Source of the DNA: Azadirachta indica
Lineage: Eukaryota; Streptophyta; Magnoliopsida; Sapindales; Meliaceae
Length of the DNA: 64,000 nucleotides
Assembly (NCBI GenBank): GCA_022749755.1
Contig: CM040447.1
Span: 14,545,087-14,609,086 of the forward strand
Direction of reading: 5' to 3'
This document shows, in pieces, positions 25,601 to 37,382 of this stretch. The translations under genes were made by a program, and so were the position numbers. The notes beneath the pieces were generated by a model. It had not been told where the DNA came from, did not search any database, and saw only the letters and a program-made list of their open reading frames with translations. Within the stretch, counting starts at the first letter, position 1. The number at the start of each line of letters is the position of its first letter.

Positions 25601-28600
25601 ATAATCTGCAGATGCAATCATACCACAAGCCCCACAAGTGACAGTATCCCCAATATGCTATATAAGCGAGAATCTTTAGATACAACACCCTGTATCGGTG
25701 AAAGAACAGGAAGAAGAGAGCATCAAAAGTCAATCCTAATGTAATAGAGAAAAATTGAAAAAATCTATCATGCAGCATATCTAAGATCATGAAACTGATG
25801 ATCAACATATTTTTCACATTCAGAATAATTAACAGCAGATGGATCCTGTTTTCATCACTGACCTCCAGATAAAATGCTACTGATACAAGGAACATGCTAG
25901 CAGTCATTCCAGATGAGGATATCTGCAAAAAGGATTACAGATATAAGATTATGTTTGTGTTATCTTTTATCTTCAGGTCATGTAGATTCAAAATATATAT
26001 ATTAAAAAAATTAACAATGATAAAAAAAAGGGTAAAGGAACAAAGAATTTGCACAAACTAACCAAAAGAAGCAGCCTGCGACCAGCTTTGTCCATCAACC
26101 ATGTATTGACCCCAGTGGCAAAAACCTATAAAAATGACAGGATCTTATTCAATTACTCTGATAGGAATTCATTTCCAGATGTCTGATTTGTAACAGTGCA
26201 GAAACAACTATTTTACCTGGACAAGCCCAAGTCCAAATGTAGCAACATTACTTGACGAAATCCCTGTTCAAATATTATAGCACCTTGGTAAGCTATCAAT
26301 TTAATTAAGAGTTAGAAGCCACTTAGAATATCATTGACATTCAAATAAGCACAGTAAACTCAACTTAAATTCCACATTGATACTGTTTAAAGTTGGGTTG
26401 AGTAGATAATTTTCTTAAGGTACAATTGCACCCGCAACATAATGAACCTAATATAGATAGCTTGGTTTAAATTACCCTGCTAGACAGAAACTTGTGACCA
26501 TACAAACTCTTGGTAAAACAATTTTCTCCTTCCTGCTTTCTATGACAGAATAATGGGTAGATGTCACACAAATTTGGCCCAAGAATGTCTAAAAGCCAAA
26601 CCCATTCACATACTGACACAGTAAACTAAGCAATCATTGTAATATAACAATTAAGAGGCCACTAGAATACCAATGCCATACAAATAAGGATGGAAACCCA
26701 ACCCCAATTCCGCCAATGACATCAATTACTTGGGACGAGAATGCTGGAAAGTGGCATTGAGTAGATAATTCAGTTAGGGTAAAATTGAATCCATAACATA
26801 GTGAACCTAATATGGATAGCTTAGTCAGTTTAAATTACCCTTTTAGAACTTCTTTCCTGCTTTCTGCAACAAAATAATAGGCAGATGTCACACAAGTTTG
26901 GCCCACAAACATCACGTAGCCAAACCCATATAGATACTGCAAATGTTTTACATTCTGAAGTCTCTCCACATAACAAAGAAATCTATACATCCCCTATATA
27001 AAGAAGCAAGGATCAGTCAAACAACATTACAAGGGAACATTGATCTCACCAGCACTAGCAAAAATGTTACTGGAATAGAATAAAACTCCATTGATTCCAC
27101 TAAGTTGCTGAAGAACAAGTAATCCAATTCCTATCTGCACCATATGAATTCTCATTGAAGCTCCCAGTTCTAAAACATAACGAAACAACATTAAGCCATA
27201 AAAAAGGTTTACCATCAAAGGAAACCAATATCTTTTTCGCTTGAGTTCGGCAAATCGTATTGTCATTCTTCTGCTGGATGATGCTACAGACCTCTGCAAA
27301 TATTACGTCCTTAGAAATGGTAAGTTTATGAGAGATGCGCAAGAATTGCATCCTTGAGCTTATAATCTGAAGATCTCATGTACAGCATGTTAAAGAATAA
27401 ATTGGTGATAGTCTAGTTCAACACCTTGATTTCATTAACTTCAACAGAAATGTCTGTATCAAAACCTCGTAAAACTTGCAAAGAGGTTTCAAAATCTTCT
27501 GTCATCCCCATTTTGGCCTGTACAGCAACAAGAAAAATCAGCCACGATAAAAAGATAACAGGATTCAATTAACTGAAAAATAAACATATGATTATACCAG
27601 CCATCGAGGAGATTCTGGTATGAAAAACAAGCCAGGTATCAATAATGTACATGGCAGAATTCCTGCAAATGAAGCATAATGATCATTGATTAAAACTATG
27701 CATTAATCAATTAATTCACTTAACAAGTAATGTTCAGTTGAAACTAAGCTATTTAGGATAAACTGAGACATAAAAGAACTATTCATGAGAAAGGAGCAGC
27801 ACTTAAAGAGCTTAACTGTTTGTCTGCCTCTTTTGCAAGCAATTTCTTTTGCAGTGTTGGGTGGTTTTAACGAAATTTACAAATGCACATCCAAACATGA
27901 GATCCCCGTAAATATCTGAAGTTTTAAAGATTTCTGGTTTTCATACGGTTTAAGCACTTTGAATGATTTATATACTTTATTTCCTCAATACCGCTTTCAC
28001 AATTTATTTTCCACTGTACAAAGACTCAAAAGTAAAGTTTATGGTCTGACCTAAAATTGCAAGCACTCTCCAATTGACAAATAGTCCCAATAGATATGCC
28101 AGCATTATTCCAATCGTAACTGAGAGCTAGAAAAGTAAGGGAACTTGTTGAAGCAACTAGTAGTTGTCATTTACAATAAAAAGTAAATAAGAGTTGGACA
28201 AATTAAATGACTCAAAAGTGTTAAACTCCAACCAACCTGATTGACAGATCCAAGACCTCCTCTCATGTTTTGAGGTGATATCTCAGCTATATACACAGGC
28301 ACCTAGACAATATTAAAACTAAAAATATCACTGGCTTTTATATATTTCAAAAGATCCAGTGACAATTAAAAGCTAGAAAATTGCAAGTTACCGTGTAAGA
28401 GATTACACCAACGCCAAACCCTTCCAACAATCTTCCCATAAATAAAAACGAAGAATCCTATAACACCACCCAAAGTTATAAACACAAGAAATGCACATAG
28501 CATACCCAATTAAAGTACCAAAATATTAGAAATCACTCACTTTGGAGAAACATATGATGAACCATCCTATAATGTTAGGAATTGCGGCAATCATTAGTGA

Positions 28601-29347
28601 CTGCAATTCGACATGTTAGAAACAGCACTCAGTAATAAACATTAGAAACGATTTTCAATCAGAAACAGATATGCAACAACAAACACTAAACTAAGATGGA
28701 ACACAGAATTTCATGCTCCTGTTATATATTTTACAATATAGTAATCGAATTTTCTTGAGACTGAAATATTTATAGCAACATATATCAAATTGAATGATTT
28801 ATTATAATTTGATTTTATTATATACCCCTTTGCGGCCAATGTACTCTGATATCTGACCACTAGCTATTGCACCAACCATAGCTCCCACGTTCGCTAAAGA
28901 GCCAAAAATAGAGAACTGTTGGCAACAAAGTTGAGTTAAATGCAAAATATATTAATATAATTATTAAAAATCTCGCTTATAAAATGAATGTCACAACGTC
29001 ACACCTCTGAGATAGAAAGTTTAAGATCACTGATGATTTGGGCTTGCGTAGGTGAAGAGTAGCCACACTGCATAAAAAATCAAAACAACATTAGCAAACT
29101 TATCTCAAAGGTGCTTAAATTTGTGAAGAAAATGGTGAGGTAAAAGCTTAACAGTGAAACCGAATTGGATGGGACCGAGGGCGACGATTAGGACGCAAAA
29201 GACTACGGAGACGGAGCCGTCACGGAGGATCTGAGCTGAAGAGGACATGATACTGGACTGCCTAGAGCCCATTTTATACCAACTCCCCGTGTGAAGAAAA
29301 GGCTTACGAAGGTCCCTTCCTTCTTCATTATCGTCTCTGAAACTCAT
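22613..29347 (-). CDS. ERDL6: ERD6-like sugar transporter (tonoplast glucose exporter type), 18 exons
   Basis: A major-facilitator monosaccharide transporter. The closest known group (ERD6-like 6) moves glucose across the vacuolar membrane. Exons: 29347-29153, 29067-29005, 28915-28826, 28600-28541, 28457-28392, 28302-28237, 28126-28051, 27662-27598, 27517-27425, 27293-27213, 27134-27050, 26263-26217, 26125-26063, 25922-25863, 25689-25624, 25494-25435, 24743-24629, 22725-22613. The sum is 1464 nt, or 487 aa, matching the family length. Motifs in order are [91 protein letters not shown] and [13 protein letters not shown]. About twelve hydrophobic segments fit MFS topology. The final exon lies 1.9 kb from exon 17 and is easily missed, but it supplies TM12 and the PETKGR motif in phase. 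The acidic Leu-rich N-terminus could hold a tonoplast sorting signal (inference). Confidence 0.93.
22726..24628 (-). other. Long last intron of the ERDL6 gene
   Basis: This 1903-bp intron separates exon 17 (donor GTAGTT) from exon 18 (acceptor TTTTCAATGAAAACAG context, read on the minus strand as ...AAAACAG). It is far longer than the other introns and holds the SINE at 24165-24375. Its other expanded part, about 22800-23650, has no recognised content. Confidence 0.75.
24165..24375 (+). mobile_element. tRNA-derived SINE
   Basis: RNA polymerase III promoter boxes are visible: box A TGGCTGGGTGG (24176-24186) and box B GGTTCAAGCCC (24219-24229), spaced as in a tRNA. No cloverleaf-length tRNA closes around them. 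The body runs about 150 bases more and ends in an AT-rich tail (TTCAATATAATAATA). It sits in the last intron of the ERDL6 gene in the opposite orientation. I could not define target-site duplications, so the ends are approximate. Confidence 0.7.
26305..26945. repeat. Diverged tandem duplication (~340 bp x 2) in ERDL6 intron 11
   Basis: Two consecutive blocks, about 26305-26645 and 26649-26945, share ordered motifs: GAGTAGATAATT, ATGAACCTAATATAGATAGC versus GTGAACCTAATATGGATAGC, CTTCCTGCTTTCT, AGATGTCACACAA and AGCCAAACCCAT. Copies differ by many substitutions and small gaps, so the duplication is old. It lies wholly inside the intron between exons 11 and 12. Confidence 0.85.
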
Positions 29348-29643
29348 GGCCTCTTGCTATTCAACGGTAAACGGAGATGGAGAAGGGTGTTTGGAATTGG
29401 TAGATGTGAACCGGTTTGAGGTTGTTTAAGTTGAACTGAAGGTGTTTGATAGAATGCGCAAATAGATTGGTCTGGTCTGAGTGGTCGGTGTGCCTGACCT
29501 GACAGGTTTAGTTCCAAAAATGGAATATTTTAGTGAATCGGAGTGACACGTGTGAAGACGTGGGAGTGTTGTTTTTACTTTTCAGTTTGGATGGATTAGT
29601 TTACGGTAACAAAGTCGACGACTTAGAGAGGGGTGGAGCGGTG
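29348..29643. other. 5' flank of ERDL6 up to the TRIM element
   Basis: Short upstream region of the minus-strand transporter gene, containing an ACACGTGT-type sequence (GACACGTGTG at about 29545), a possible ABRE/G-box. No TATA box was pinned down. The last bases before 29644 (GAGAGGGGTGGAGCGGT) recur at 31225-31241. Confidence 0.5.
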
Positions 29644-29919
29644 TGTCACGCGCCCAGCCGAGCGACACGTGCAGCACCCTTATTGACCCCACGTCGAGGG
29701 TAAGCTTTATTAGCGTATCACATATATAACTGGTTTCGGCCTGCCGCGGCTTCATCAGGAGGACGGCTTTAGTCCCTGACAAGTTCGGGCAGGAGTGATC
29801 TAAGTCCTCTCCACATAAGAGCCCTTGGGACCAAAGCCGTTGTACCATGAAACATCAATGTGCTTGAACTGTCACACCTTAGCACACCCAGCCAATATGC
29901 GATCTCTCTTGCTATAACA
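29644..29919 (-). repeat. TRIM 3' LTR
   Basis: On the minus strand it begins TGTTATAGCAAGAGAG and ends with CGTGACA, fitting TG...CA termini. It is collinear with 30398-30675 across its whole length. Confidence 0.85.
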
Positions 29920-30383
29920 TTCTCCCCACTGAAAATTATGCACGCCCTCGTGCACATAACCATCTTCAAATTTTTCGCCAGCTCAATTGGTAGACTACGG
30001 AGGTCTTATCCTGCATACCGCTCCACTCCATGACGCCCATCTCCCTGAAAGCTAGGGAGACTCCCGTAAAGAGAACACGGTAACATTAAGTTGTGCGGGC
30101 ACGCCATCCTCGGCACAAGGTGGTAGCAATGCTTGGAGTAGATGAGGCGCTATGCGGTTGCCTTTCAAACCACTATGCTCATCTTCCCCAAGGAAGATCC
30201 CATACCGCGGGACACAACAACATGGTACAAGCACGCCCACATTTGGGACAGCGTGGGGAAGGGTCACACAATAGACACCCCATTTTTCCTCGCGAAATCT
30301 TACGGGCTATTATCCTTGTCCATCTCGGTGGATTCTCACAGGAGTCAGGAATGTAGCGAGATTTTGCGAAAATTCTCGTTCCT

Positions 30384-30395
30384 GCTCTGATACCA
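30384..30395 (-). other. Primer binding site (initiator tRNA-Met type) of the TRIM
   Basis: The minus-strand sequence TGGTATCAGAGC lies two bases inside the 5' LTR. It is the standard initiator-Met PBS of plant LTR retrotransposons and sets the element's orientation. Confidence 0.9.
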
Positions 30396-30397
30396 TT

Positions 30398-30675
30398 TGT
30401 CACGTGCCCAGCGGCGGCACGTGCGACACCCTAATGGACCCCCATGTCGAGGGTAAGTCTTATTAGCGCGTCATATATCTAACTAGTTTCGGCTTGCCGC
30501 GGCCTCATCAGGAGAACGGCTTTAGTCCCCGACCAGTTTGGGCAGGGGTGGTCTAAGTCCCTTTAACATAATAGCCCCTGAGACCAAAGCCGACTTTGTA
30601 CTATGAAACATTAATGTGCTTGAACTGTCACACCCTAGCACACCCAGCCAATATGTGATCTCTCGTGCCGTGATA
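30398..30675 (-). repeat. TRIM 5' LTR
   Basis: Matches the left LTR end to end with scattered substitutions. Its outer edge on the minus strand reads TATCACGGCACGAGAG against TGTTATAGCAAGAGAG in the other LTR, so the terminal TG is mutated. Confidence 0.82.
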
Positions 30676-31230
30676 GGTCGTAGTCTTATTCAAATTCGTG
30701 GATAATAGTTTCAGGCTTGATATTAACAATGAACAAAGAGAGGCTCAATAGTTAGTTTCTTCAACTGAATACAAGCTTATAGAAAGAAAAGATCTTACAG
30801 CAGAATTGGAAGTCAACTAGAACCAAATCTTAACATGCCCGTTATGTTTACCACTAAATTTTAGTGAATTTAGGCCACTGAATGACAGTTCCCATTCGTT
30901 TGAAATGTTTTTACTTTATTAACCAAATAATTAACCAAATAATGCAAGTTGACCGCCACAATTTGTCTTATAGAGATTATGTTTGAGATATTTTTAAATT
31001 TATTATTTATTTTTTATTACATACAACTATTTTTCGATTTCATATGTATATATATATGAGTTCGATCTCAATAGATTTTATTAATTAAATTAATCCGTAT
31101 CATCGATAATAATTAATAACATAAATCTGGTCCGTTTTTTGTTAAACTCACTGAAGATATAAATTAGTTAAAGAAAATCTCGTCGTATCTTTGAATAAAT
31201 ATAAAATCATTGGAGTATCAAATGGAGAGG
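30671..31230 (+). repeat. Direct repeat, copy A (~560 bp)
   Basis: Highly similar to 31930-32511. Shared blocks include AACAAAGAGAGGCTCAATAG, TTAGTTTCTTCAACTGAATA, TTTAGGCCACTGAATGA and TTATTTATTTTTTATTACAT. No reading frame is conserved between copies. Copy A abuts the right edge of the TRIM. The origin is unclear: LTR-like pair, segmental duplication or unclassified element. Confidence 0.85.
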
Positions 31231-31929
31231 GGTGGAGCGGTCTGTCACTTGCCATCGAAACATAAGTGAAATCGCCGAAGACATAACAGCACATCAACGT
31301 GCAACCTCTAGCACTCAAGCATATAAACGACACTTGTCGATGCATAAGCATGCAAGCAAAATAGTTTGTGGATGAACAGTACCTATGATGAACAGTGTAC
31401 CGCAAGTAAACATGCATGTAAGGGAGGATTACAAGTATTGGAGACCTAGTGTTTATTTTGAGGCAATCCATGATAATAATGGGTAGATTGTTCATGCACA
31501 CATATGGGCAAGAAAGCTTTGAATCAGCCTCAAATGTTTTGTATTTGTTTTAGGCCCAATGTGGTCTTATGTTGTAAATAAACCCCTTTACCTTACATGA
31601 TCCAATTAACCTAAATTTGTTTAAGTGGTGGTAAGTGAAATTTTTATATGCAAATGTAATCCTAGCCATCCAATTTATTCAAAGGTCAATCTCATCCATT
31701 CATTGTAAGTATATAAATGTAAGTATTGTGTAAATGTGAAAAAAGAAGCCATTCCTTTCGTCTTCCAAGTGTACATATATTTCTTTCTCTCCTCCAATTT
31801 ATATTGCATTTCTTTTCTTTGACAATGCATTGCTTCTCCACTCACATCAACACACAATGCATTGGTTCGATTCTATAAGGTAAATTAAGTGCCACATGTA
31901 GTCGAATTTTACCTTCAATTTCTAGTAGA
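31231..31929. other. Spacer between direct repeats
   Basis: Begins with GGTGGAGCGGTCTGTCACTTG, resembling the sequence at the left TRIM boundary. The rest is unique in the window and holds no convincing gene; the 117-aa minus-strand frame at 31148-31501 shows no domain. Confidence 0.5.
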
Positions 31930-32511
31930 TGACAAGTCGTAGACTTATTCACATTCATGCATAATAGTTTTATGTTTGGTATTAATAATGAACAAAGAGA
32001 GGCTCAATAGTTAGTTTCTTCAACTGAATACAAGCTTACAACTCGTAAAGGTAGAAAGAAAAGATCTTACAACGAAATTAGAAGTTGACCAGAACCAGAT
32101 TCTAACATGCCGGTATTATTGTTATGTAATTGTTTTACCACTAAATTTTGGTAAATTTAGGCCACTGAATGATCGATCCCATCTGTTTCAAATGTTTTTA
32201 CTTTGTTAATCAACTAATTAACTAAATAATGCAAGTTGACGGCCGCAATTTGTCTTATGGAGGTTATGTTTGAGAAATTTTTAAATTTATTATTTATTTT
32301 TTATTACATAAAACTATTTTTCGATTATCATATATATGAGTTCGGTCTCAAAAGATTTTATTAATTAAATTAATTCGGTGTTATTGATAATCATTAATAA
32401 CATAAATTTGGTCCGTCTTTTGTTAAATTCAGTGAAAATATGAATTAGTTAAAGAAAATATCGTAGTATCTTTGGATAAAAATAGAATGATTGAAGTGTA
32501 GAATGGAGAGG
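31930..32511 (+). repeat. Direct repeat, copy B (~580 bp)
   Basis: Partner of copy A, separated from it by a 699-bp spacer without a recognised gene. Homology starts near TGACAAGTCGTAG and stops at AATGGAGAGG. Copy B has a few extra insertions, for example within 32040-32060 and 32115-32135. Confidence 0.85.
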
Positions 32512-33090
32512 TTATATTTTATATTATATATATTAAACGTATTTTTCAACTGGGTTTTATTATCTAACTCCTCGAATGTCCAACATACAACATGCGTTCC
32601 TATTTAATGATGGCGATACATAATCTGAATATTAATATGTCACAGAAAATGATGATTAAAAATGAAATACACAATAACACAACTATTTTTTGTCGAATCA
32701 AATACACCCGTTCAAATCAATAGCATCCGACCAATGAAAGAAAATAAATGGTTCATTATCCAGTCCCAGTTCCAGTATAAAATGTTATTTCATGAAATTG
32801 TTCGTGCTTACACGCGATATTGCGTTCAGCTGATGATGGATGAACCTGTTTTTTTAATTAAATAATTAAATTTTTATGTTTTATCTTCATCAAACGAGAG
32901 CCGTTGATATAGATCAAACAATAGGTTTGAGCATCAGATATGATGCGGCATCGTTTAAAGACGGTCAAACTAAGAATCGTTTTGGTCTACTGAAGTTGGT
33001 GCCCATTGGCCTTCTAATCGAACAACGCGGCGGCCAAACATCTTCTGCAAAAACCCTTTTCCTGCCGCCGTCAAAACCACCATCTCACAA
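32512..33090. other. 5' flank of the DNA glycosylase gene
   Basis: AT-rich non-coding DNA becoming more GC-balanced near 32980, where the promoter and leader of the glycosylase are expected. No clear TATA box was identified. Confidence 0.45.
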
Positions 33091-33951
33091 ATGAAAAAGT
33101 CATCTCAGATCACCACCGCCCAAAATGATATTTCACAAAATCCCTCACCTTCTTCCAGAATCCCATTTCGACCTCGGAAAATCCGAAAACTCACCACCAA
33201 CACCATCAATATCGCCAGCCCTAGCGCCGCCAGTACGGACTCCCCCAATTTACCTAAAATTTTAAAACCGTTATCGTTCGAAGGCGAAATCGATATTGCT
33301 TTGCAGCATCTCCGAAGAACAGACCCTTTGTTAGCAACCCTAATAGACGCACACCGTCCGCCAGCATTCGAATCGTGTCGATCGCCGTTTCTCTCTCTCG
33401 CAAAAAGCATTCTTTATCAGCAACTCGCTACCAAAGCCGCGAAATCAATCTGCACTCGATTTATCTCCCTTCTTGGTGGCGAAGAGAGGGTACTCCCCGA
33501 CGCCGTTTTGGCAGTATCAGCTCAACAGCTTCGTGAAATCGGGGTTTCATTTCGGAAAGCAAGCTATCTTCATGACTTGTCAGAGAAATTTAAAAATGGG
33601 GTTTTATCTGATGAATCGATTATTGAAATGGACGATGAGACGATGTTAAAAATGCTGACGAGCGTTAAGGGTATCGGCCCGTGGTCTGTGCACATGTTTA
33701 TGCTGTTTTCGCTGCATAAACCGGACGTTCTGCCGGTGGGTGATCTGGGAGTGAGGAAAGGCGTGCAGGTCTTGTATGGGTTGAAAGAATTGCCGGGGCC
33801 ATTGAAAATGGAAGAGGTTTGTGAGAAGTGGAGGCCTTACAGGTCTGTCGGTTCTTGGTATATGTGGAGATTAATGGAAGCCAGAGGAGCTTCACCAAAT
33901 GTAGCGAAAGTGGCTTCGGCTGCAGCAGTAACGAGTGTAGAAGCTGCATAA
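33091..33951 (+). CDS. DNA-3-methyladenine glycosylase, HhH-GPD (AlkA/Mag1) family
   Basis: A base-excision-repair enzyme predicted to remove alkylated purines from nuclear DNA. It is an intronless frame of 286 aa. The first 60 residues are Ser/Pro/basic (FRPRKIRK could be a nuclear signal). The HhH-GPD domain covers about residues 66-265. The helix SPFLSLAKSILYQQLATKAA (98-117) is the family's conserved entry helix. The hairpin is SVKGIGPWS (191-199) and the catalytic aspartate is Asp218 in LPVGDLGVRKGV, followed by WRPYRSVGSWYMWRL. Key residues are all present, so activity is likely. There is no Cys cluster for an iron-sulphur site, as expected for AlkA rather than EndoIII. GC content is higher than in the flanks. 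Plants carry several paralogues, so no symbol is assigned. Confidence 0.93.
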   Translation: MKKSSQITTAQNDISQNPSPSSRIPFRPRKIRKLTTNTINIASPSAASTDSPNLPKILKPLSFEGEIDIALQHLRRTDPLLATLIDAHRPPAFESCRSPFLSLAKSILYQQLATKAAKSICTRFISLLGGEERVLPDAVLAVSAQQLREIGVSFRKASYLHDLSEKFKNGVLSDESIIEMDDETMLKMLTSVKGIGPWSVHMFMLFSLHKPDVLPVGDLGVRKGVQVLYGLKELPGPLKMEEVCEKWRPYRSVGSWYMWRLMEARGASPNVAKVASAAAVTSVEAA

Positions 33952-36900
33952 AATTGTTTTCATGATTAACAAATAATATATGCTTTGTTCAGTTTTTTGT
34001 CATTGTACTCTCTCAAACAATGAGATTATTGTTGATTGGAGTGGTTCATCAGTTTGCTGTGTTACAAGCAAAATTTTCATCAGCCTTGGCAAATAACTTA
34101 GACATGGATGCATGCGTGGCCAGATTTATCCTACCTATAGAGGCATCTTTTAGACATTACTAGAAATAATTGATAATCATGAACATGCCCATTGCCCAAT
34201 GAAATAATAGACATCGCTTTCGACTGAGTATTGTTATCGCATTTGCGTACAGGGGAGACAGATTATCAGTCACTGAAGTGATTCCTTCCATGCGCATTTG
34301 GTTTGGTATTTCGTTAACTAAAACGGCTTTTTTATTTTTTATTTTTTATTTTTTTTATTTTTTTAGCATTGATTAGTTAACATTGGTGAAGAATTTTGAA
34401 AATTAAGCGCATTATTTTTCTTATACTGAAATAAAATAAACTCCAATTTTGAGTTTTTGATAAAATAGTTTTTTTTTTAAAAAAAAATATTTAAAATAAC
34501 TTAAAGATTTAATATTATTTCAATTTGTCTATTGAGGATTTTAAAAACTTTTCTATTGAATTAACTATGCAATTTTTTTTTAAAATATTATTTGGGACAA
34601 CTAAATAATTATTGGATCCTACAAACCAGTACACTCTCAAATAAGCAGGATAAAAATTTCATTTATAAAAGCTTGGCTTAATAAAAATTTCTACTACAAT
34701 ATAAAAAATTTTACTCATATTAAATTGATGTCGTGGTCTGTCTGAGAAAGTGAGAGAACGGAAAAATTTATCTTTGGACTCGAATCATGTAATCGAGTGA
34801 CATGCGAAGAGTATGCTATTGACAGTCTGACTGCACCCATTTGTCTTGACATCAGTTGGAGGGGCTGTATTGAGTAATGAGTTTAAGATCGCTGAAACCA
34901 CATAGGAGTTGTTATAGACGAGTGGTACGAGCTAGTCCAAAACAACCATCGAAGCATCGAAGTCCAGGAGGCATTCTCACAGCCCGAGGCCTTTTAACAA
35001 TTAGCACCGCTTGTGTAATTACACTCACAATTGAGTTAGATGAATTGGGCTAAAACGATTGCATTAGAAGCTAATGCTAGCCCACATTTTCTAGATATAA
35101 ATATTGGAAGCAAACCATCTGCGATATTGCAAATGACAAATCTATATATATCTTGGAGGCCGCTACTGTGGTTACTATATAAATTATTTAGTCATCATGT
35201 GCTATTATTTAACATAAAATAAAAACATATTATTTACAGTATCTTGAAAGAAACAAAACTCAGTTTTTCCCTTCAACAATCGAGTATTACAAGATATCTG
35301 TATCCATTCAACTTTTTGATTATAACTAAGATATTGCAAGATCTATCGAGTCATAATTTCGGATTCGCAAAAATAAAAAACAACTTTGTCATAATTAATA
35401 ACCCGCCGCAATGTTCACAACATAGCAATGTTAAACAAAAGGACAAACCAGGTTAGCAATAACACATCATTTAGCTGATAAGATTTGGTTTGGCTTTTAA
35501 TGCTTTGTGACTTAATTGCTCTTGCTCTTTTGAGTGTTGCACTTTAACTCTTTTCGCAGAGTCCAACATTTCAACGGTCAATATTAATTCATCAGCATGC
35601 ACGACCGCTTCTTTTTTTTTTTACATTTATAATTCTTGTAAAATAAAATTATTAATTGTTAAATATAAATACGAAGATAATTGATAAATAAATTTTAAAA
35701 AAAAAAGTGAATATCACCATTAATTCTACTGGCTAGTAGTCACCTCTAAATCTTCACTTTTAGCTAGGTTAAAGTTTTAACTTTCTTTATGTTTACATGT
35801 TGAGTAAATTTCTCTATTTTTTTTTTTTAGTTTTATTGGGAATAAATATTTATAATATTAGTTGAACTTTATATTAGAGTTGAGGACTCTTTCATAAACT
35901 TTTAGTTTGCTTAATCTTGAGGTTGGCCTGGTCCTTGGTACAAAAATATTTATGTATATATATATATATATGTATATCACTAACTAATTATATCTAGGAA
36001 TTTGCTTCACATAAATTGGATTCATATTATTCTTTATTGAAGTTCAATAATGTAGGGCCAGGGAGGAATTCAAAATCAAAACAACAGCAATAATTCGGTA
36101 CCACGGAAAAATATTTGTGAGGAAGAAGAGTAAAGGGGTGGGTTAATGAATTGTTAGACTTTTGATGATAAAAATACATGATGTGAGTGAAGGGAAAGGG
36201 AAGAACGACCCAATAAACGGTCACATGGGAAGGGATCGATGACATTTGCCTAACCATGTTTTGGTTAATTATAGAAAAATATTAACAATAATGAACAAAC
36301 AAATGGCATCGAGAGTCGATATTTATAGAACAAAGTATAACCCACCATTATTAAGTCAAGTAATAATCAAACCAAGAAAAAAGAAAGGCAAAGCCAAAAG
36401 GATTGAATGAAAATTGAAGTTATCTCCCATTACAAAAAAGAAAATGGCCTGGGCCCTCTCTCATCCCGTGATATATTTATATATATTTGAATTAATTAAA
36501 TAAAAATAAATAAAATTATTGTGATAAATGGGAGGTCTCGTACGAATAAAAATAAATGAGACCGGGTTGGGTTGGGTTGGGTAGTGCTCCTAATCCTTTT
36601 TGTGAATGAGTGCTCGAGTTGACTGCCTCCAGGCCCTCTTAATTGATTCCTTTCTTGTTTAACACGTGTGTCGATATAAAGAACAACGGTCCCCAGCTCC
36701 AGGGTAGTTTTAGCAAGACTTGAGGTGATATTTATTTTCTAGCTGAGCTGAGTAGAAGAGTAGCTAGCTAGCTAGAGTAATTAGTGGTCAAGATTAATCC
36801 TGCGGCCTGCTTATATCATAATCAAGAATCAAGCATGCATGGTGAACAAGAAATTCAAGAGCGCAAGTGGGTAAGTCTTGTCATCCAGGGAACCATTTTC

Positions 36901-37327
36901 AATCATCCGTGTAAGATCAAGTGGAATTAATCATAAAAAGCGAATTAGATTTAGATTTCAATTTAGATTTAGGGTTATCATTAATTTTAACTATACATTT
37001 TTTAATCACATCTTCATCTAATTTTGTTTGCCAACTGGCTTCTGCATGTAGAACAGTCCAAAAAAACGGATGGGACAAAAGCATGAAGAGCGAGGTGACA
37101 TGATAACTAGACTTTAATCCATCTTTACTTTTTAATGAAATCATAATATTCTTTCAAAGCATATATAATTATCTTTTTTTTTTTTAATTTTATTTTTGTT
37201 TAACATAAATTAGAAGCATATGATTTATTCTTCATTTATAACATTCTGCAATTCTTATTCTCTCCACCAGATTATCTCAAATTTTATCTCTTTAACAAAA
37301 TTATCACTATTAATTAGAATTTCGGCG

Positions 37328-37329
37328 GA

Positions 37330-37378
<49 letters not shown>
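37328..37378. repeat. Compound (AT)n(AG)n microsatellite
   Basis: An AT repeat passes directly into an AG repeat, seen directly. Confidence 0.9.

Positions 37379-37382
<4 letters not shown>

Larger units (their letters stand above)
29644..30675 (-). mobile_element. TRIM: small non-autonomous LTR retrotransposon
   Basis: Two direct repeats of about 276-278 bp (29644-29919 and 30398-30675) flank a 478-bp core without coding capacity. Read on the minus strand, the 5' LTR (30675-30398) ends ...GTGACA, and two bases later comes TGGTATCAGAGC (30395-30384), complementary to the 3' end of initiator tRNA-Met, a classic plant primer binding site. At the other end the purine tract CAGTGGGGAGAA (29931-29920) directly precedes the 3' LTR, which starts TGTTATAGC and ends CGTGACA. 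The two LTRs differ at many positions, so the insertion is not recent. Flanking pentamers (CGGTG and GGTCG) do not match exactly, so a target-site duplication is not confirmed. Confidence 0.88.

Noticed and set aside
29582..30403. Cluster of short frames on both strands
   Set aside because: They fall inside the TRIM element, carry no gag or pol motif and are not collinear between the two LTRs.
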